From Acidobacteriota bacterium (GTDB lineage: Bacteria; Acidobacteriota; Blastocatellia; Pyrinomonadales; Pyrinomonadaceae): DNA of 64,000 nt. Within the stretch, counting starts at the first letter, position 1, and the number at the start of each line of letters is the position of its first letter. Made by a program: the position numbers and the translations under genes. Below the pieces are notes generated by a model. The model was not told where the DNA came from. It made no database searches and saw only the letters and a list, made by a program, of their open reading frames with translations. Shown piece after piece: positions 45,501-55,082 of this stretch. The stretch spans positions 2,418,001 to 2,482,000 of the forward strand of contig JADJOS010000001.1 of assembly GCA_016713675.1 (NCBI GenBank), read 5' to 3'.

Positions 45501-48463
45501 CGTCAAACGTTAAGATCGGCGAAGACGCTTCGTCAAACGCCGCTCCGAATACCATCGCCGGCGGCACACGAACCGGTATCGTGATAAACGGAGGCGGTAT
45601 CGGCAACATGATCCGACAGAATTCGATCTACGACAATGCTCAATTTGGCATCGATCTCGGCGACGACGGACCGACGCAAAATGATCCCGGCGATATCGAT
45701 CTGGCAAACAACCTACAGAATTTTCCGGTTTTGAACAGTGTCACCACCGTGATCGATGGATCGCTTAATTCAACACCATTCCGAACGTTTCGCATCGAGT
45801 TCTTTAACTCGACCACCGGCGATCCGTCAGGATACGGCGAAGGAAAGACATTCATAACGAGCACTAACGTATCGACGGATGGAGCAGGAAACGTAAATTT
45901 TTCGGTACCAAATCCGATACCGATCGGCGGTTTTATCTCCGCAACGGCGACCGACCTGACGACAAACGACACGTCCGAATTTTCGGCCATCAAGCAGGTT
46001 TTAGCTCCGACGGCAGTTGCATTCAACGGAGGAAAGGCGACGCACTACGCCGGCCGCGGCAATCTGGTCGAATGGCAAACAGGCCTTGAGACCGACAATC
46101 TTGGTTTCAATGTATATCGCGAGACAGACGGCAAACGGGTGCTTGTCACGCCGAATCTCGTCGCCGGCTCGGCGCTCATGACCAGTGCCAGCCTTCGCGC
46201 CGAACAGAACTACAGATGGTTCGACGCCGAAGCCCCAGCCGACGCAGCGTACACGATCGAATCGGTCGATCTGGCCGGCGAGCGTGAAACATCGCCCGGG
46301 TTTTCGGCGGCTTCCCCCCAAGGGCGGATGACTGATGTATCGAATTCTCCCACATTTCGTGAATTGAACTCGGCGATCGTCGGGACTGCCAACGATGCAG
46401 ACGAAACGGCAAAGTCGCCGTCGAAACCAACTAACCATCAGTCTGCCGTGCAGAATGCACTGTCCGGTTTCTCGGGTTCAAAGATACTCATTCGAAACGC
46501 GGGATATTATCGCGTCTCAGGCTCAGACCTGTTTGCGAATGGACTTGAGCCCGGAAGCGATCCTCGATTCCTCCGAATATTCGCTGATGGCATCGAACAG
46601 CCGATCACGGTCAATGGCGGCGAGGACGGGCGGTTCGATCCCTCAGATTCGATCGAATTTTACGGCGTCGGTGCCGACATGCCGGAAACTGCGGACCGCG
46701 TATATTACGTGGTCGCTTCCGGTGAGATCGGCAAACGGACGCAATTTGCCGATCTTGAAGGCGGGCCGTCAAATGCCGCGGCATTTATGTCCACCGTCGA
46801 ACGAAAGGACCGTTCGATATATATCTCGAACTTGCTCAACGGCGAAGAAGAGAATTTCTTCGGCGCGATCGTAACCTCAGCCGGCGTCGATCAAACGATC
46901 GATCTGCCGGATGTCGCTGACGGAATGCCGGCGGAGATCCTGGTCCGTCTGCAGGGCATCACCAAGGCCCCGCATCACGTTCGTGTCGAACTCAACGGCC
47001 GATCGATCGGCGCGATCGATTTCACTCATCTGTTGAAGGGCGAGGCCCGCGTAAGCGTTGATCCGGAACAGCTGCGTAATGGTGATAACACGATCAGGCT
47101 CACGTCCTTTGGAGGCTCAGGCGACGTCAGCGTGGTCGATCGGATACAGATCCGGTATCCGCGGCTGCTCAAGGCGGTCAACGGCTCTCTCAGATTTACT
47201 GCAGCAGGCGGACAGAGCGTGACGGTTGGCGGGTTCATGCGAAAGGGAATGCGTATGTATGACGTCACGGATATCGCCGAACCGGTCGAGCTCCCCGTCC
47301 GCTTGGCCCGCGAAGCAAGCACGGTCGGCGATGTTCGAACGTTCACCGCGACTGCAACGCCCGTCGGCAGCGGCACAAGATCGTTGATCGCGATCACAGA
47401 CATGGCTTCAGCTGCGAAATTAATGCCCAACTTCGCATCTAACATCAAAGCGTTAAATGGAGCGGACCTTGTCGTGATCACTACTCGCGAATTCTTCGAT
47501 TCGGTTCAGCCTCTAACGGCTCGCCGGCAGGCACAAGGGCTGAAAGCTGCACTCGTAGATATTGCCGATATTTACGACGAATATAGTTTCGGGGCGAAAT
47601 CGTCACATGCCGTGCGGCAATTCATCGAACATGCGTTCGCGACATGGCGGACGAAGCCCAGATATGTCTTGTTTGCGGGCGAAGCGAGCTACGACCAAAA
47701 AGGCTATGTCAGCGACACTGACCATTTGCAGACGCGGCTCGTCGATACGCTCTCGATGGAAACTGCGAGCGACGAATGGTTTGGTGATCTAAATAATGAC
47801 GGCGTGGCAGAGATGGCGATCGGCCGCCTGCCGGCCGCAACCGCGGGTCAACTGAGTGCAATGGTTGCCAAGATCATCGCCTACGAACAGCAATCGCCGT
47901 CAAATTCAGCTGTATTCGCTGCGGACCGATCGGATGGCTTTGATTTTGCCAATGTTAATGCGGCCGCTCGACAGACACTTCCTCCAACGATGACGGCGGT
48001 CGAACTCATCCGCGATGGTACCAACGACGCCGCAGTACGCTCCGATCTTCTGGCGGCGATCGACTCAGGTCAGCGTTTTGTCAGCTATTCGGGACACGGT
48101 TCGACCGGGATCTGGAGAGGAAATATCTTCACCAGATTCGACGCCGAGGCTTTGACAAACACAGGCCGTTTGCCGGTCTTCCTCACACTGACGTGTCTTA
48201 ACGGCTTTAGTCATCACGTTTCGACCGACAGTATTTCGGAAGCTCTCCTGAAGAATCCGAACGGCGGGGCCGTGGCGGTCTGGGCCTCAAGCGGCACTAC
48301 ACTGCCGGATTCCTACGAAACGTTGACACGCGAGATACATATTTCGCTCCTCGCAGGACAGACACTTGGCGAAGCCCATCTGCGTGCAAAAGGCCTCGTC
48401 TTCAACGGAGAGGTGCGGCAAACGTGGATGCTCTTCGGCGATCCGTCGATGAAATTGCGTTAG
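42584..48463 (+). CDS. giant CSLREA beta-helix protein with C-terminal C25 (gingipain-like) protease
   Basis: The 1959-residue protein has a signal peptide (to about residue 31) and a CSLREA-type start (GCSLRAAIEEANAM near residue 86). A right-handed beta-helix of repeated IQGNYIGTD / NVISGN / NTIGG turns runs to about residue 1020. A beta-sandwich, an Fn3-like part (about 1155-1230) and a C25 peptidase domain from about 1627 follow. The catalytic pair is visible as the His in SYSGHGS (near 1834) and the Cys in TLTCLNG (near 1870). It ends WMLFGDPSMKLR. It is probably cell-surface or secreted. No classical type IX sorting domain was recognised. Confidence 0.9.
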   Translation: MRIVNNLKFIRYFSIISGLILTAGMMPGVIAASDAEPAFLTEIIPSVQGNGSPLTAPFSVLVVNTVGDGSDLVPGDGFCDDGGGGCSLRAAIEEANAMPGANNIDFNIPGGCYQNIQPAVPLPVITETLTINGYSQPGALPNTAAIGSNATICITLNGASVGGFSDGLTVNAVNSMIRGLNIIRWTDAGIEVGTGNGSVIEGNFIGGSGLANRLGVSIFANGVLVGGSTLVSRNIIIGNTRFGVAMTEPASNNFIQNNYVGLDNFSNPVGNGESGISVFRSSNNTIGGLSSNVRNVISSNGQLILGDLDGSGISVLGDIVAQSPGNKIQGNYIGTDPNGTFARPNMSHGVRIFGAINTTIGGGASGASNLISGNTFDGVNITGSGAMTNAVRGNTIGLDISKVNDLGNNRDGVAITGVADNIVGGSASGEGNWIAGNNQFGVQISGVGASNNAVQGNMIGFNFFGAARPQADGVRILASSNTVGGTTAGARNYIAGHPQFGIAVAFSSGNQILGNHIGLTSAGMPLGNANGVFIQDATNNTVGGTAAGAGNVISNNNFGVRLIFNSSPTTNNLVQGNLIGTDPTGMNPMGNGSQGVLMQGADNNTVGGTTAAARNIISGNALHGVSLQSGSKNNIIQGNYIGTKIDGLSSLQNQTGVNIESGGTTGNVIGGTATGAGNVISGNLQTGIQLSALANNNRIEGNIVGLNANGNAAIPNSNGIALFDRANTNMIGGSAANAGNVISGNLNSGIVLNDGANTNQIAGNKIGTDLTGLIDLGNGLRGVEILQGGVVGNVTTNNVIGGLTAAERNIISGNNNGGVRIAGTTTLSNVIAGNYIGADATGNGYLQNDVYGVRIESPQNTIGGGTTAHRNVISGQVASSYNGIVIANTGISTMVQNNYIGTNADGDDYLFNGIGITCSGSGVVIDSNLISGSFYGVLLGNVNGGIITNNKFGTNAAGTSLLGNGYSIYLTDSSNVKIGEDASSNAAPNTIAGGTRTGIVINGGGIGNMIRQNSIYDNAQFGIDLGDDGPTQNDPGDIDLANNLQNFPVLNSVTTVIDGSLNSTPFRTFRIEFFNSTTGDPSGYGEGKTFITSTNVSTDGAGNVNFSVPNPIPIGGFISATATDLTTNDTSEFSAIKQVLAPTAVAFNGGKATHYAGRGNLVEWQTGLETDNLGFNVYRETDGKRVLVTPNLVAGSALMTSASLRAEQNYRWFDAEAPADAAYTIESVDLAGERETSPGFSAASPQGRMTDVSNSPTFRELNSAIVGTANDADETAKSPSKPTNHQSAVQNALSGFSGSKILIRNAGYYRVSGSDLFANGLEPGSDPRFLRIFADGIEQPITVNGGEDGRFDPSDSIEFYGVGADMPETADRVYYVVASGEIGKRTQFADLEGGPSNAAAFMSTVERKDRSIYISNLLNGEEENFFGAIVTSAGVDQTIDLPDVADGMPAEILVRLQGITKAPHHVRVELNGRSIGAIDFTHLLKGEARVSVDPEQLRNGDNTIRLTSFGGSGDVSVVDRIQIRYPRLLKAVNGSLRFTAAGGQSVTVGGFMRKGMRMYDVTDIAEPVELPVRLAREASTVGDVRTFTATATPVGSGTRSLIAITDMASAAKLMPNFASNIKALNGADLVVITTREFFDSVQPLTARRQAQGLKAALVDIADIYDEYSFGAKSSHAVRQFIEHAFATWRTKPRYVLFAGEASYDQKGYVSDTDHLQTRLVDTLSMETASDEWFGDLNNDGVAEMAIGRLPAATAGQLSAMVAKIIAYEQQSPSNSAVFAADRSDGFDFANVNAAARQTLPPTMTAVELIRDGTNDAAVRSDLLAAIDSGQRFVSYSGHGSTGIWRGNIFTRFDAEALTNTGRLPVFLTLTCLNGFSHHVSTDSISEALLKNPNGGAVAVWASSGTTLPDSYETLTREIHISLLAGQTLGEAHLRAKGLVFNGEVRQTWMLFGDPSMKLR

Positions 48464-48484
48464 GAACGTCCGACTGAAGCTGAT

Positions 48485-48518
48485 ACGGGCCGCGTTCTCC
48501 GGAGCGGCCCGTTTTTTG
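48485..48518 (+). terminator. terminator after the giant gene
   Basis: ACGGGCCGC (48485-48493) pairs with GCGGCCCGT (48504-48512), followed by six T residues. The cysteine desulfurase gene begins 19 bases later. Confidence 0.9.
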
Positions 48519-48536
48519 TTGTGTTAAAATCTGCGT

Positions 48537-49748
48537 ATGTTTCGGCGGATATATTTGGATAACAGCTCAACAACGCGGGTCGATCCGGTGGTGGTCGAGG
48601 CGATGCTGCCGTTTTTGACCGAAGATTTCGGCAATGCATCGAGCATCCATTTTTACGGTCAGAGAGCTCGCGGTGCCGTCGACAAGGCTCGTCACCAGGT
48701 TGCCGGACTTATAAATTCGCGGCCGAACGAGGTAATCTTTACGTCCGGCGGAACCGAATCGAATAACCTCGCCATTCGCGGCCTCATCGAAGCCTTCGTC
48801 AGTGGTCAGCAAGGAAATAAGGGCGACTCGATCCCTCACATAATTACATCTGCGATCGAGCACTCTGCCGTCAAAAGCGTCTGCGAAGACCTTGAAAAGC
48901 AGGGAATCGAGGTTACTTATCTTCCTGTTTACAAAAATGGCATTGTTCGCGTCGAAGATGTCATCAACGCGATACGCGAAGAGACCATACTCATCTCAAT
49001 AATGACCGCCAACAACGAGATCGGCACTCTGCAGCCTGTCGAAGAGATCGGCCGGCGTATTCGCGAGTTAAAACAAAGCGGCAAAAAGATCTGGTTTCAC
49101 ACCGATGCCGTTCAGGCGGCAGGCAAGATCGAAATAGATGTCGAGTCGATCGGCTGTGATCTTCTCTCGCTTTCGGGACATAAGATACACGCTCCGAAGG
49201 GCGTCGGAGCACTATACGTGCGTCGCGGAACGCGGCTTCACTCTCAGAATATCGGCGGCCGACAGGAACGAGGGCTACGCGGCGGCACCGAATCGGTTCC
49301 CAACATCGTCGCTCTTGGCAAAGCCGCCGAATTGGGAAAAGAAAACCTTGCCGATGAATCGGCAAGGCTGATGACGCTCCGTCAAAAATTAGAAAACGAG
49401 ATCGGCGAGAAGATCTCCGACCTCGTTTTCAACGGCGAACGTGAATCACGTCTGCCGAACATTGCAAACATCTCGTTCCTTGGCGTCGAAGGTGAGGGTT
49501 TGCTTATAAATTTGGATATGCAGGGAATTGCGGTTTCAACCGGCTCTGCATGTTCATCGGGTTCGCTGGAACCGTCAGCGGTCATTCGTGCACTCGGGCA
49601 TGGTGACGATGTTGCACGTAATGCGATCAGATTCAGTCTCGGCAGATTCAACACCGCCGACGACATCGCCCGCTTGCTCGAGGTCTTGCCCAACGCCGTC
49701 GAGACCCTTCGAAAACTCTCGCCCCGTTCCCAGACAACATCCAATTGA
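48537..49748 (+). CDS. cysteine desulfurase, NifS/IscS type
   Basis: This PLP enzyme takes sulfur from cysteine for Fe-S clusters and tRNA thiolation. The 403-residue fold-I aminotransferase has YLDNSSTTRVDP, FTSGGTESNN, HTDAVQAAG, the PLP Lys in SGHKIHAPKG and the active Cys loop GSACSSGSLEPS. The motif order fits group I NifS/IscS. No iscU or nifU is adjacent, so the dedicated scaffold is elsewhere. Confidence 0.93.
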   Translation: MFRRIYLDNSSTTRVDPVVVEAMLPFLTEDFGNASSIHFYGQRARGAVDKARHQVAGLINSRPNEVIFTSGGTESNNLAIRGLIEAFVSGQQGNKGDSIPHIITSAIEHSAVKSVCEDLEKQGIEVTYLPVYKNGIVRVEDVINAIREETILISIMTANNEIGTLQPVEEIGRRIRELKQSGKKIWFHTDAVQAAGKIEIDVESIGCDLLSLSGHKIHAPKGVGALYVRRGTRLHSQNIGGRQERGLRGGTESVPNIVALGKAAELGKENLADESARLMTLRQKLENEIGEKISDLVFNGERESRLPNIANISFLGVEGEGLLINLDMQGIAVSTGSACSSGSLEPSAVIRALGHGDDVARNAIRFSLGRFNTADDIARLLEVLPNAVETLRKLSPRSQTTSN

Positions 49749-49782
49749 AAAACAGCCCGTCGATCTCTCGGCGAGCTGTTTC
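49749..49782. terminator. weak terminator between convergent genes
   Basis: AACAGC (49751-49756) pairs with GCTGTT (49775-49780) with extra inner pairs. It is shared by the desulfurase gene and the minus-strand GIIVSD gene. Confidence 0.4.
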
Positions 49783-49820
49783 ACTGGTGGGGCACCCCGG
49801 TTAGAAAGTGGTCTGTGAGG

Positions 49821-50072
49821 TTAGTCGCTGACGATGATGCCGCAGTTGACGGTCGTCGATGTGCGGATGTCCGAGACGATTATTCCGGTGAAATCCGAAA
49901 CGATGATTCCGATGATGTCGGAGACGATGATGCCTGAGTCAACTTTGACGGTTTCTTTGCAAGGATCTTTCGGTGCGTCTCCGTTCAGGTCGCTGACGAT
50001 GATGCCGCCGTTTGCGAATGCCGATGCTGCCATGATGACCGTGAGTGCGAATGCTGCGATTGTGTTTTTCAT
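49821..50072 (-). CDS. small secreted protein made of GIIVSD repeats
   Basis: The 83-residue product has a signal peptide (MKNTIAAFALTVIMAASAFA) and then five exact copies of GIIVSD at residues 23-28, 47-52, 55-60, 63-68 and 78-83; the last one is the C-terminus. Two Cys lie at 38 and 77. AGGAGAAG before the ATG is a strong ribosome binding site. The short beta-prone repeats could stack into a fibril or beta-solenoid, or the motif could be a processed peptide. No known family was recognised. The repeat core codons differ in part, so this is not a recent DNA duplication. Confidence 0.8.
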   Translation of the reverse strand: MKNTIAAFALTVIMAASAFANGGIIVSDLNGDAPKDPCKETVKVDSGIIVSDIIGIIVSDFTGIIVSDIRTSTTVNCGIIVSD

Positions 50073-50427
50073 TTTTCTTCTCCTAAGTTTTCAGTTTTTA
50101 ATTTTTTTTCGAAACCCCTTGTTCCGTTCTGCCCTCTCTATTACAATCGCCGTGCCAATGCCGGAAAAATATTTTTGCACTCCGCTAACATCATTAGATA
50201 GAGCAGTTACAGACCCTGTCGCATAGGTTCGAGCTGATAAATATTGAAAAATTAAACTGCATACCTAGTATCCAACTAATAACCTAAAAAACCGTAAGAT
50301 ACGCATTTACAGTAACTTGTGAGGTTGTATACAAAATACACACTCTGTTGGTGCATACGTCGTATACACTCGGCCCTATTTTTGCCTAATAAATATGTGG
50401 ATAAACGAGAAACAAAAATGTTAAACT
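50073..50427. promoter_or_regulatory. long gap with TTGTATACAA palindrome upstream of the GGDEF-EAL gene
   Basis: This 355-base AT-rich gap holds no clear gene. TTGTATACAA (50325-50334) is a perfect palindrome, and a second GTATAC lies 35 bases later (50362-50367), next to GCATACGTCGTATAC. These could be operator sites of a GntR-like or other regulator. The minus-strand promoter of the GIIVSD gene should also lie here. Confidence 0.4.
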
Positions 50428-52746
50428 ATGTTGGTTGAGCAAAGGCTCTTCATTCCGACCATAACCTCACAACCTCGCCCGGCGGCCGAATTCGGCCATG
50501 CCTCTATGGAAAGAAATCAGATACTGGATCACATAAAGGTAATAGTGATAGGCGTTGGCATTCTTGCCACTGGCCTTTCTTTATTTACGCTCCCGGCCGA
50601 TTCGTTTGGCTGGGGATATGTGCTGCTGATGTCGTTCGCGATTCTGATCGCACCGCGAATGAGCCTCACGCTCCCGCGATCAAAATTCTCGATCAGTTTT
50701 TCGGATTCGATCGTATTCCTCGCGTTCCTGGTCTATGGCGGCGAGATGGCGATCTTTACCGCGTTCGTCGAAACGCTGGCAAATTGCCTATACCTTAAAC
50801 ACAAAGGCCGGCTCACGGGCCGTTGGATCGTACCGTTCAACTCTTCACTTGCTGCTGTCGTGACCGCCATCAGCTATGGTGTGCTGATCGCGTCCTCACT
50901 GCTGCCGGCGTTTGAAAAAAACAAAAGCGATACGCGGGCATTAGTGACGGTAATGGGGCTGTTTGCTCTGACGCAGTTCTTTGGATCGTCGATCCTTGTA
51001 TCGGTTTACCAAAACATCAAATCAAGAGCCGGTATTTGGCAGATCTGGAAAACTCAGGGACTTTCGAGTTCGCTCACCCAATTCACCGGAGCTGCACTGG
51101 CCGGCATGGTTTTCAAGCTGATCAACTACGCCGATGTGCTGGTTACCGGGATCGCATGTGTCGGCCTGATATTGATGTATGTCAGCTATCGGCAATCGAT
51201 CGGCGAGATCAACGATGCGATCGATCAGGTCGAAGAAGCCGAACGGCAAAAGTCCGAGTTGGAACGCGAGCGCCGCCGCGAGGCCGAAAAGCATGCCGAC
51301 CAGCTAAAGATCACTCTCGAAAAGGAAGAGAACGCGAATATCGCCCTGCGAAAGAGCGAACGAGATTTTCAACATGCCGCATTGCACGATTCGCTGACCC
51401 GTCTGCCGAACCGCAAGCACCTCGGCGATATGCTGCGAGGGTTAATAAACGATTACAGACGCGATCCGTCCGAATCGTTTCACGTATTGTTTTTGGATAT
51501 CAGCCGTTTCAAGAACATCAACGACAGCCTCGGCCATACGATCGGCGACAAGGTGCTGATGATCGCGGCAAAGCGTTTTGTCCGGATGCTCAATCCGAAC
51601 GACATGGTCGCCCGTATCGGCGGAGACGAATTCGCCATAATCCTCCGCAACGTAAAGACCACCGGCAAAGCTCAAAAGGTCGCACGCCGAATCTACGACA
51701 GCATCTCGCAGCCTTTCTCACTAAGCGGTAATAGCATCTCGATTAGTGTAAACATTGGAATCGCACCGTGCGATGCCGAATACAACACGCCCGAAGAGGT
51801 GCTCCGCGACGCCGACATCGCGATGCACTACGCCAAGGAAAAGGAGGACGGCGTAGCTATATTTACTAAGGAACTGAGGTATCGGTTCCTTGAGCGCATT
51901 CGCACCGAAAACGACCTTCGCCATGCCATCGACCGCGGCGAGCTGTCGATGAATTATCAACCGCTGGTCGACCTGCAGGATGGCCATCTGCTCGGTTTCG
52001 AGGCGTTGCTTCGCTGGAACCACAGCGAATTCGGCAACGTCCCGCCGAACAAATTCATACCGATCGCCGAAGACAGCGGCCTCATCATCCCGATCACGAT
52101 CTGGATCTTGAAAGAGACCTGCACGCGGCTCGCCCGCTGGCAAAAGATCGGTCCGGCATATAAGGACATGATCGTCAGCGTAAATATCTCGGGCAAACAT
52201 CTGATGCACGGCGACCTGATCGCGGACGTCGAACACGCCCTCGAGATGTCCAAGCTGTCACCGTCTTCGCTCAAACTCGAGATCACCGAAAGCGTCGCGA
52301 TGGAAAACGCCGATCACACGATCAATGTTCTCAATCGCCTAAAACAGCTTGGTGTAAAACTCTCGATCGACGATTTCGGCACCGGATATTCGAGCCTCAG
52401 CATTCTGCACCGTCTGCCGTTCGACAGCCTCAAGATCGACCGCTCGTTCGTCTACAGCGTCGGCGAGAACGGCGAGAACAGCGAGATCCTGCAAACCATC
52501 ATCTCGCTCGCCAAGAACCTAAAAATGCGGGTCATTGCCGAAGGCATCGAGACCGAAACGCAGCTCAACCTGCTCCAAAACCTCGGCTGCGACTACGGCC
52601 AGGGCTACTTGCTCGCACGCCCACAGAACGCCGACGCGGCCGAAAAACTTCTCTACGAAAGCAAAACGTGGCTTCCCGTACCGCTCATGCGTGTCGACGA
52701 ACCAACGCAAGAATCCATAGCTGACGCAAATCTGCCGGTATTTTAG
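50428..52746 (+). CDS. membrane GGDEF-EAL cyclic-di-GMP protein
   Basis: The 772-residue protein has an N-terminal membrane sensor of about 6-7 hydrophobic segments (residues 35-260). A coiled coil rich in Glu/Arg/Lys (about 265-320) and a GGDEF domain follow, with an intact RIGGDEF near residue 397. The EAL domain has FEALLRW near 524 and DDFGTGYSS. The motifs look catalytically competent for both synthesis and breakdown of c-di-GMP, so net activity is open. Start 50428 gives the longest form; Met27 is also possible. Confidence 0.92.
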   Translation: MLVEQRLFIPTITSQPRPAAEFGHASMERNQILDHIKVIVIGVGILATGLSLFTLPADSFGWGYVLLMSFAILIAPRMSLTLPRSKFSISFSDSIVFLAFLVYGGEMAIFTAFVETLANCLYLKHKGRLTGRWIVPFNSSLAAVVTAISYGVLIASSLLPAFEKNKSDTRALVTVMGLFALTQFFGSSILVSVYQNIKSRAGIWQIWKTQGLSSSLTQFTGAALAGMVFKLINYADVLVTGIACVGLILMYVSYRQSIGEINDAIDQVEEAERQKSELERERRREAEKHADQLKITLEKEENANIALRKSERDFQHAALHDSLTRLPNRKHLGDMLRGLINDYRRDPSESFHVLFLDISRFKNINDSLGHTIGDKVLMIAAKRFVRMLNPNDMVARIGGDEFAIILRNVKTTGKAQKVARRIYDSISQPFSLSGNSISISVNIGIAPCDAEYNTPEEVLRDADIAMHYAKEKEDGVAIFTKELRYRFLERIRTENDLRHAIDRGELSMNYQPLVDLQDGHLLGFEALLRWNHSEFGNVPPNKFIPIAEDSGLIIPITIWILKETCTRLARWQKIGPAYKDMIVSVNISGKHLMHGDLIADVEHALEMSKLSPSSLKLEITESVAMENADHTINVLNRLKQLGVKLSIDDFGTGYSSLSILHRLPFDSLKIDRSFVYSVGENGENSEILQTIISLAKNLKMRVIAEGIETETQLNLLQNLGCDYGQGYLLARPQNADAAEKLLYESKTWLPVPLMRVDEPTQESIADANLPVF

Positions 52747-52758
52747 AGGATCGCCACA

Positions 52759-52846
52759 GAGTTCGGACACTCCTGTCCGCATCGCCGGTTCCTCCGGCGA
52801 TAACTTCCTCGTGCTTTGCACATATGCGGACGAGACCGTCCGAACT
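52759..52846. repeat. cruciform repeat after the GGDEF-EAL gene
   Basis: Outer arms GAGTTCGGAC..GTCCGCAT and ATGCGGAC..GTCCGAACTC pair with a small internal mismatch loop. The centre holds a second hairpin, CGCCGG/CCGGCG. T-rich sequence after it suggests that it also works as a terminator. Confidence 0.85.
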
Positions 52847-52922
52847 CCGTCCCGTTTTTGAAATCAACACCGCACGGATTATACTTATCGCAGATCTATT
52901 CACACAGGAGAATTTGCGAGAT

Positions 52923-55051
52923 ATGTTGTTAAAGAGAAGCTTTGCTTTGTTGCTGGTCTGTGCGTTTGTGGCGGCGAGTGTGCCGGCACAGGGGAAGTTT
53001 GAGTATCCTAAGCCGCGACGCGTCGATCAGGTGGATATGTTCCACGGCGTTAGCGTCGCCGATCCGTATCGTTGGATGGAGGAATCGGACACGCCTGAGT
53101 GGAACGATTGGATCACGGCTGAAAACAAGATCACCGATGCATATCTCGGCGGAATTCCCGAGCGTGCAAAGATCAAGGATCAACTCACGGCGATGTGGAA
53201 CTACGAGCGTTTCAGTGCTCCGTCCAAGATAGCTGACGGCTTTTATCTCTATTCCAAAAACGACGGCCTGCAGAACCAGAGCGTCATCTATCGTGCAAAA
53301 TCGATCGATGATGTCGGCGAGGTTTTCTTCGATCCGAACAAGCTTCGTGCAGATGGAACTGCCGCTCTGAACGGTTCGAATTTCACCGAAGACGGCAAGC
53401 TCTGGGCCTACGGCGTATCGGAAGCAGGCAGCGACCGCACGACGTGGCGTGTCCGCGATACGACGACCGGCAAAGACCTGCCCGACACGCTCGCACCTAA
53501 TCGTCAAGGGGTTTCGGCCTGGCTAAAGGACAACAGCGGCTTCTTTTATAGCAGCTATGCTCCGGTCGAGAAAGGCCAGGAACTCAAGCAGGCAACGAAG
53601 TTTCAAAAGGTCTATTTCCACAAACTCGGCACGCCGCAGTCCGCAGATTACGTCGTTTACGAACGCCCCGACAACGGCGATTATTTCAGCGGAGCCGAAG
53701 TAAGCGAAGACGGCAACTGGCTGCTCATCACCGTCGGCAAGGGAACCGAGCGAATGAACATGGTCTATTTCAAGAATCTGACCATGGAGAAAGCTCCGTT
53801 CATTCCGCTCATTGAAAATCTCGAAAATAGCTGGAATTTCCTCGGCAACGACGGTTCGACGTTCTATTTCCAGACCGACAAAGACGCACCTCGCGGCCGC
53901 ATTGTTTCGCGAAACGTGCTCGACCGTTCGATGATCTGGAAAGAGATCATCCCGCAATCCGCCGACACGCTAGGCAACGTTTCGTTCATCAACAACCAGT
54001 TCGTCCTGAATTATCTAAAGGACGCCGCGACCGCGATCAAGATCTACAATACCGATGGTTCTTTCGTCCGCGACGTAAAACTGCCGGGCATCGGTTCGGC
54101 CGGCGGCTTTGGCGGCAAGCGGTCGGACAGCGAGACGTTTTACACCTACTCTAGCTTTAACACGCCGCCGACGATCTATCGTTACGATATGAAAACGGGC
54201 CAAAGCAAGATGTTCCGCACGGCCGGCGTGAAAATGGACCCAACGAAATATGAGGTCAAACAGGTCTTTTACACGAGCAAAGACGGCACCAAGGTCCCGA
54301 TGTTCCTGACCTATAAAAAAGGGAATCAAGCTCAACGGTAAAAAATCCAACACTGCTCTACGGTTACGGTGGATTCAACATCTCTCAGACTCCCGGCTTT
54401 TCAGTTTCGCGAATTGCGTGGCTCGACATGGGCGGCGTTTATGCCGTAGCGTGTATCCGCGGCGGAGCCGAATACGGTAAAGACTGGTGGCGTGGCGGTT
54501 CGCGTCTGAACAAGCAGAACACATTCGACGATTTCGCGTGGGCAGGGAAATGGCTGATCGAGAACAAATACACCTCGACGCCGAAACTTGCCATACAAGG
54601 CGGCTCGAACGGCGGCTTGCTCGTCGGAGCCGTGCTCAATCAGAATCCCGGATTGTTCGGCGCCGCAATCCCGCAAGTAGGCGTGATGGACATGATCAGA
54701 TTTGATAAGTTCACCATCGGCTGGGCATGGCGCAGCGACTATGGCGATCCGACGAATGCTGAGGATTTCAAGGTAATGTACGCGTATTCGCCGTACCACA
54801 ACGCAAAGCCCGGCACGAAATATCCGCCGACTTTCGTCACGACCGCCGATCACGACGACCGTGTGCATCCGGCTCACAGTTTCAAATACACAGCTGCGAT
54901 GCAGTACGCTCAGGCAGGCGATGCGCCGATCCTGATCCGCATCCAGGTCCGCGGCGGCCACGGAGCAGGTTTGCCAACGGCTCTGCAGATCCAACAACAA
55001 GCCGACATCTACGGCTTCCTTGTCAAAAGCCTGGATATGAAGATCAAATAG
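52923..55051 (+). CDS. secreted prolyl oligopeptidase (S9A), two frameshifts
   Basis: It cuts peptides after proline. It has a signal peptide (MLLKRSFALLLVCAFVAASVPA), the propeller start PKPRRVDQVDMFHGVSVADPYRWME in two parts, and a C-terminal hydrolase with the Ser in GGSNGGLLVG, the Asp region DHDDRVHP and the His in GGHGAG. The frame breaks at an A6/G3 run (54316-54323) and again at A6 (54340-54345). Correcting one base in each gives YKKGIKLNGKNPTLLYGYGG. Start 52923 was chosen because AGGAG lies upstream and the signal peptide fits. Confidence 0.9.
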
Positions 55052-55082
55052 CTCGGTTCGAAAGAACTGCTTATAACGGACG

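Noticed and set aside
42900..45650. DNA tandem repeat or satellite
   Set aside because: The periodicity comes from beta-helix turns of one long open frame; codons differ from turn to turn.
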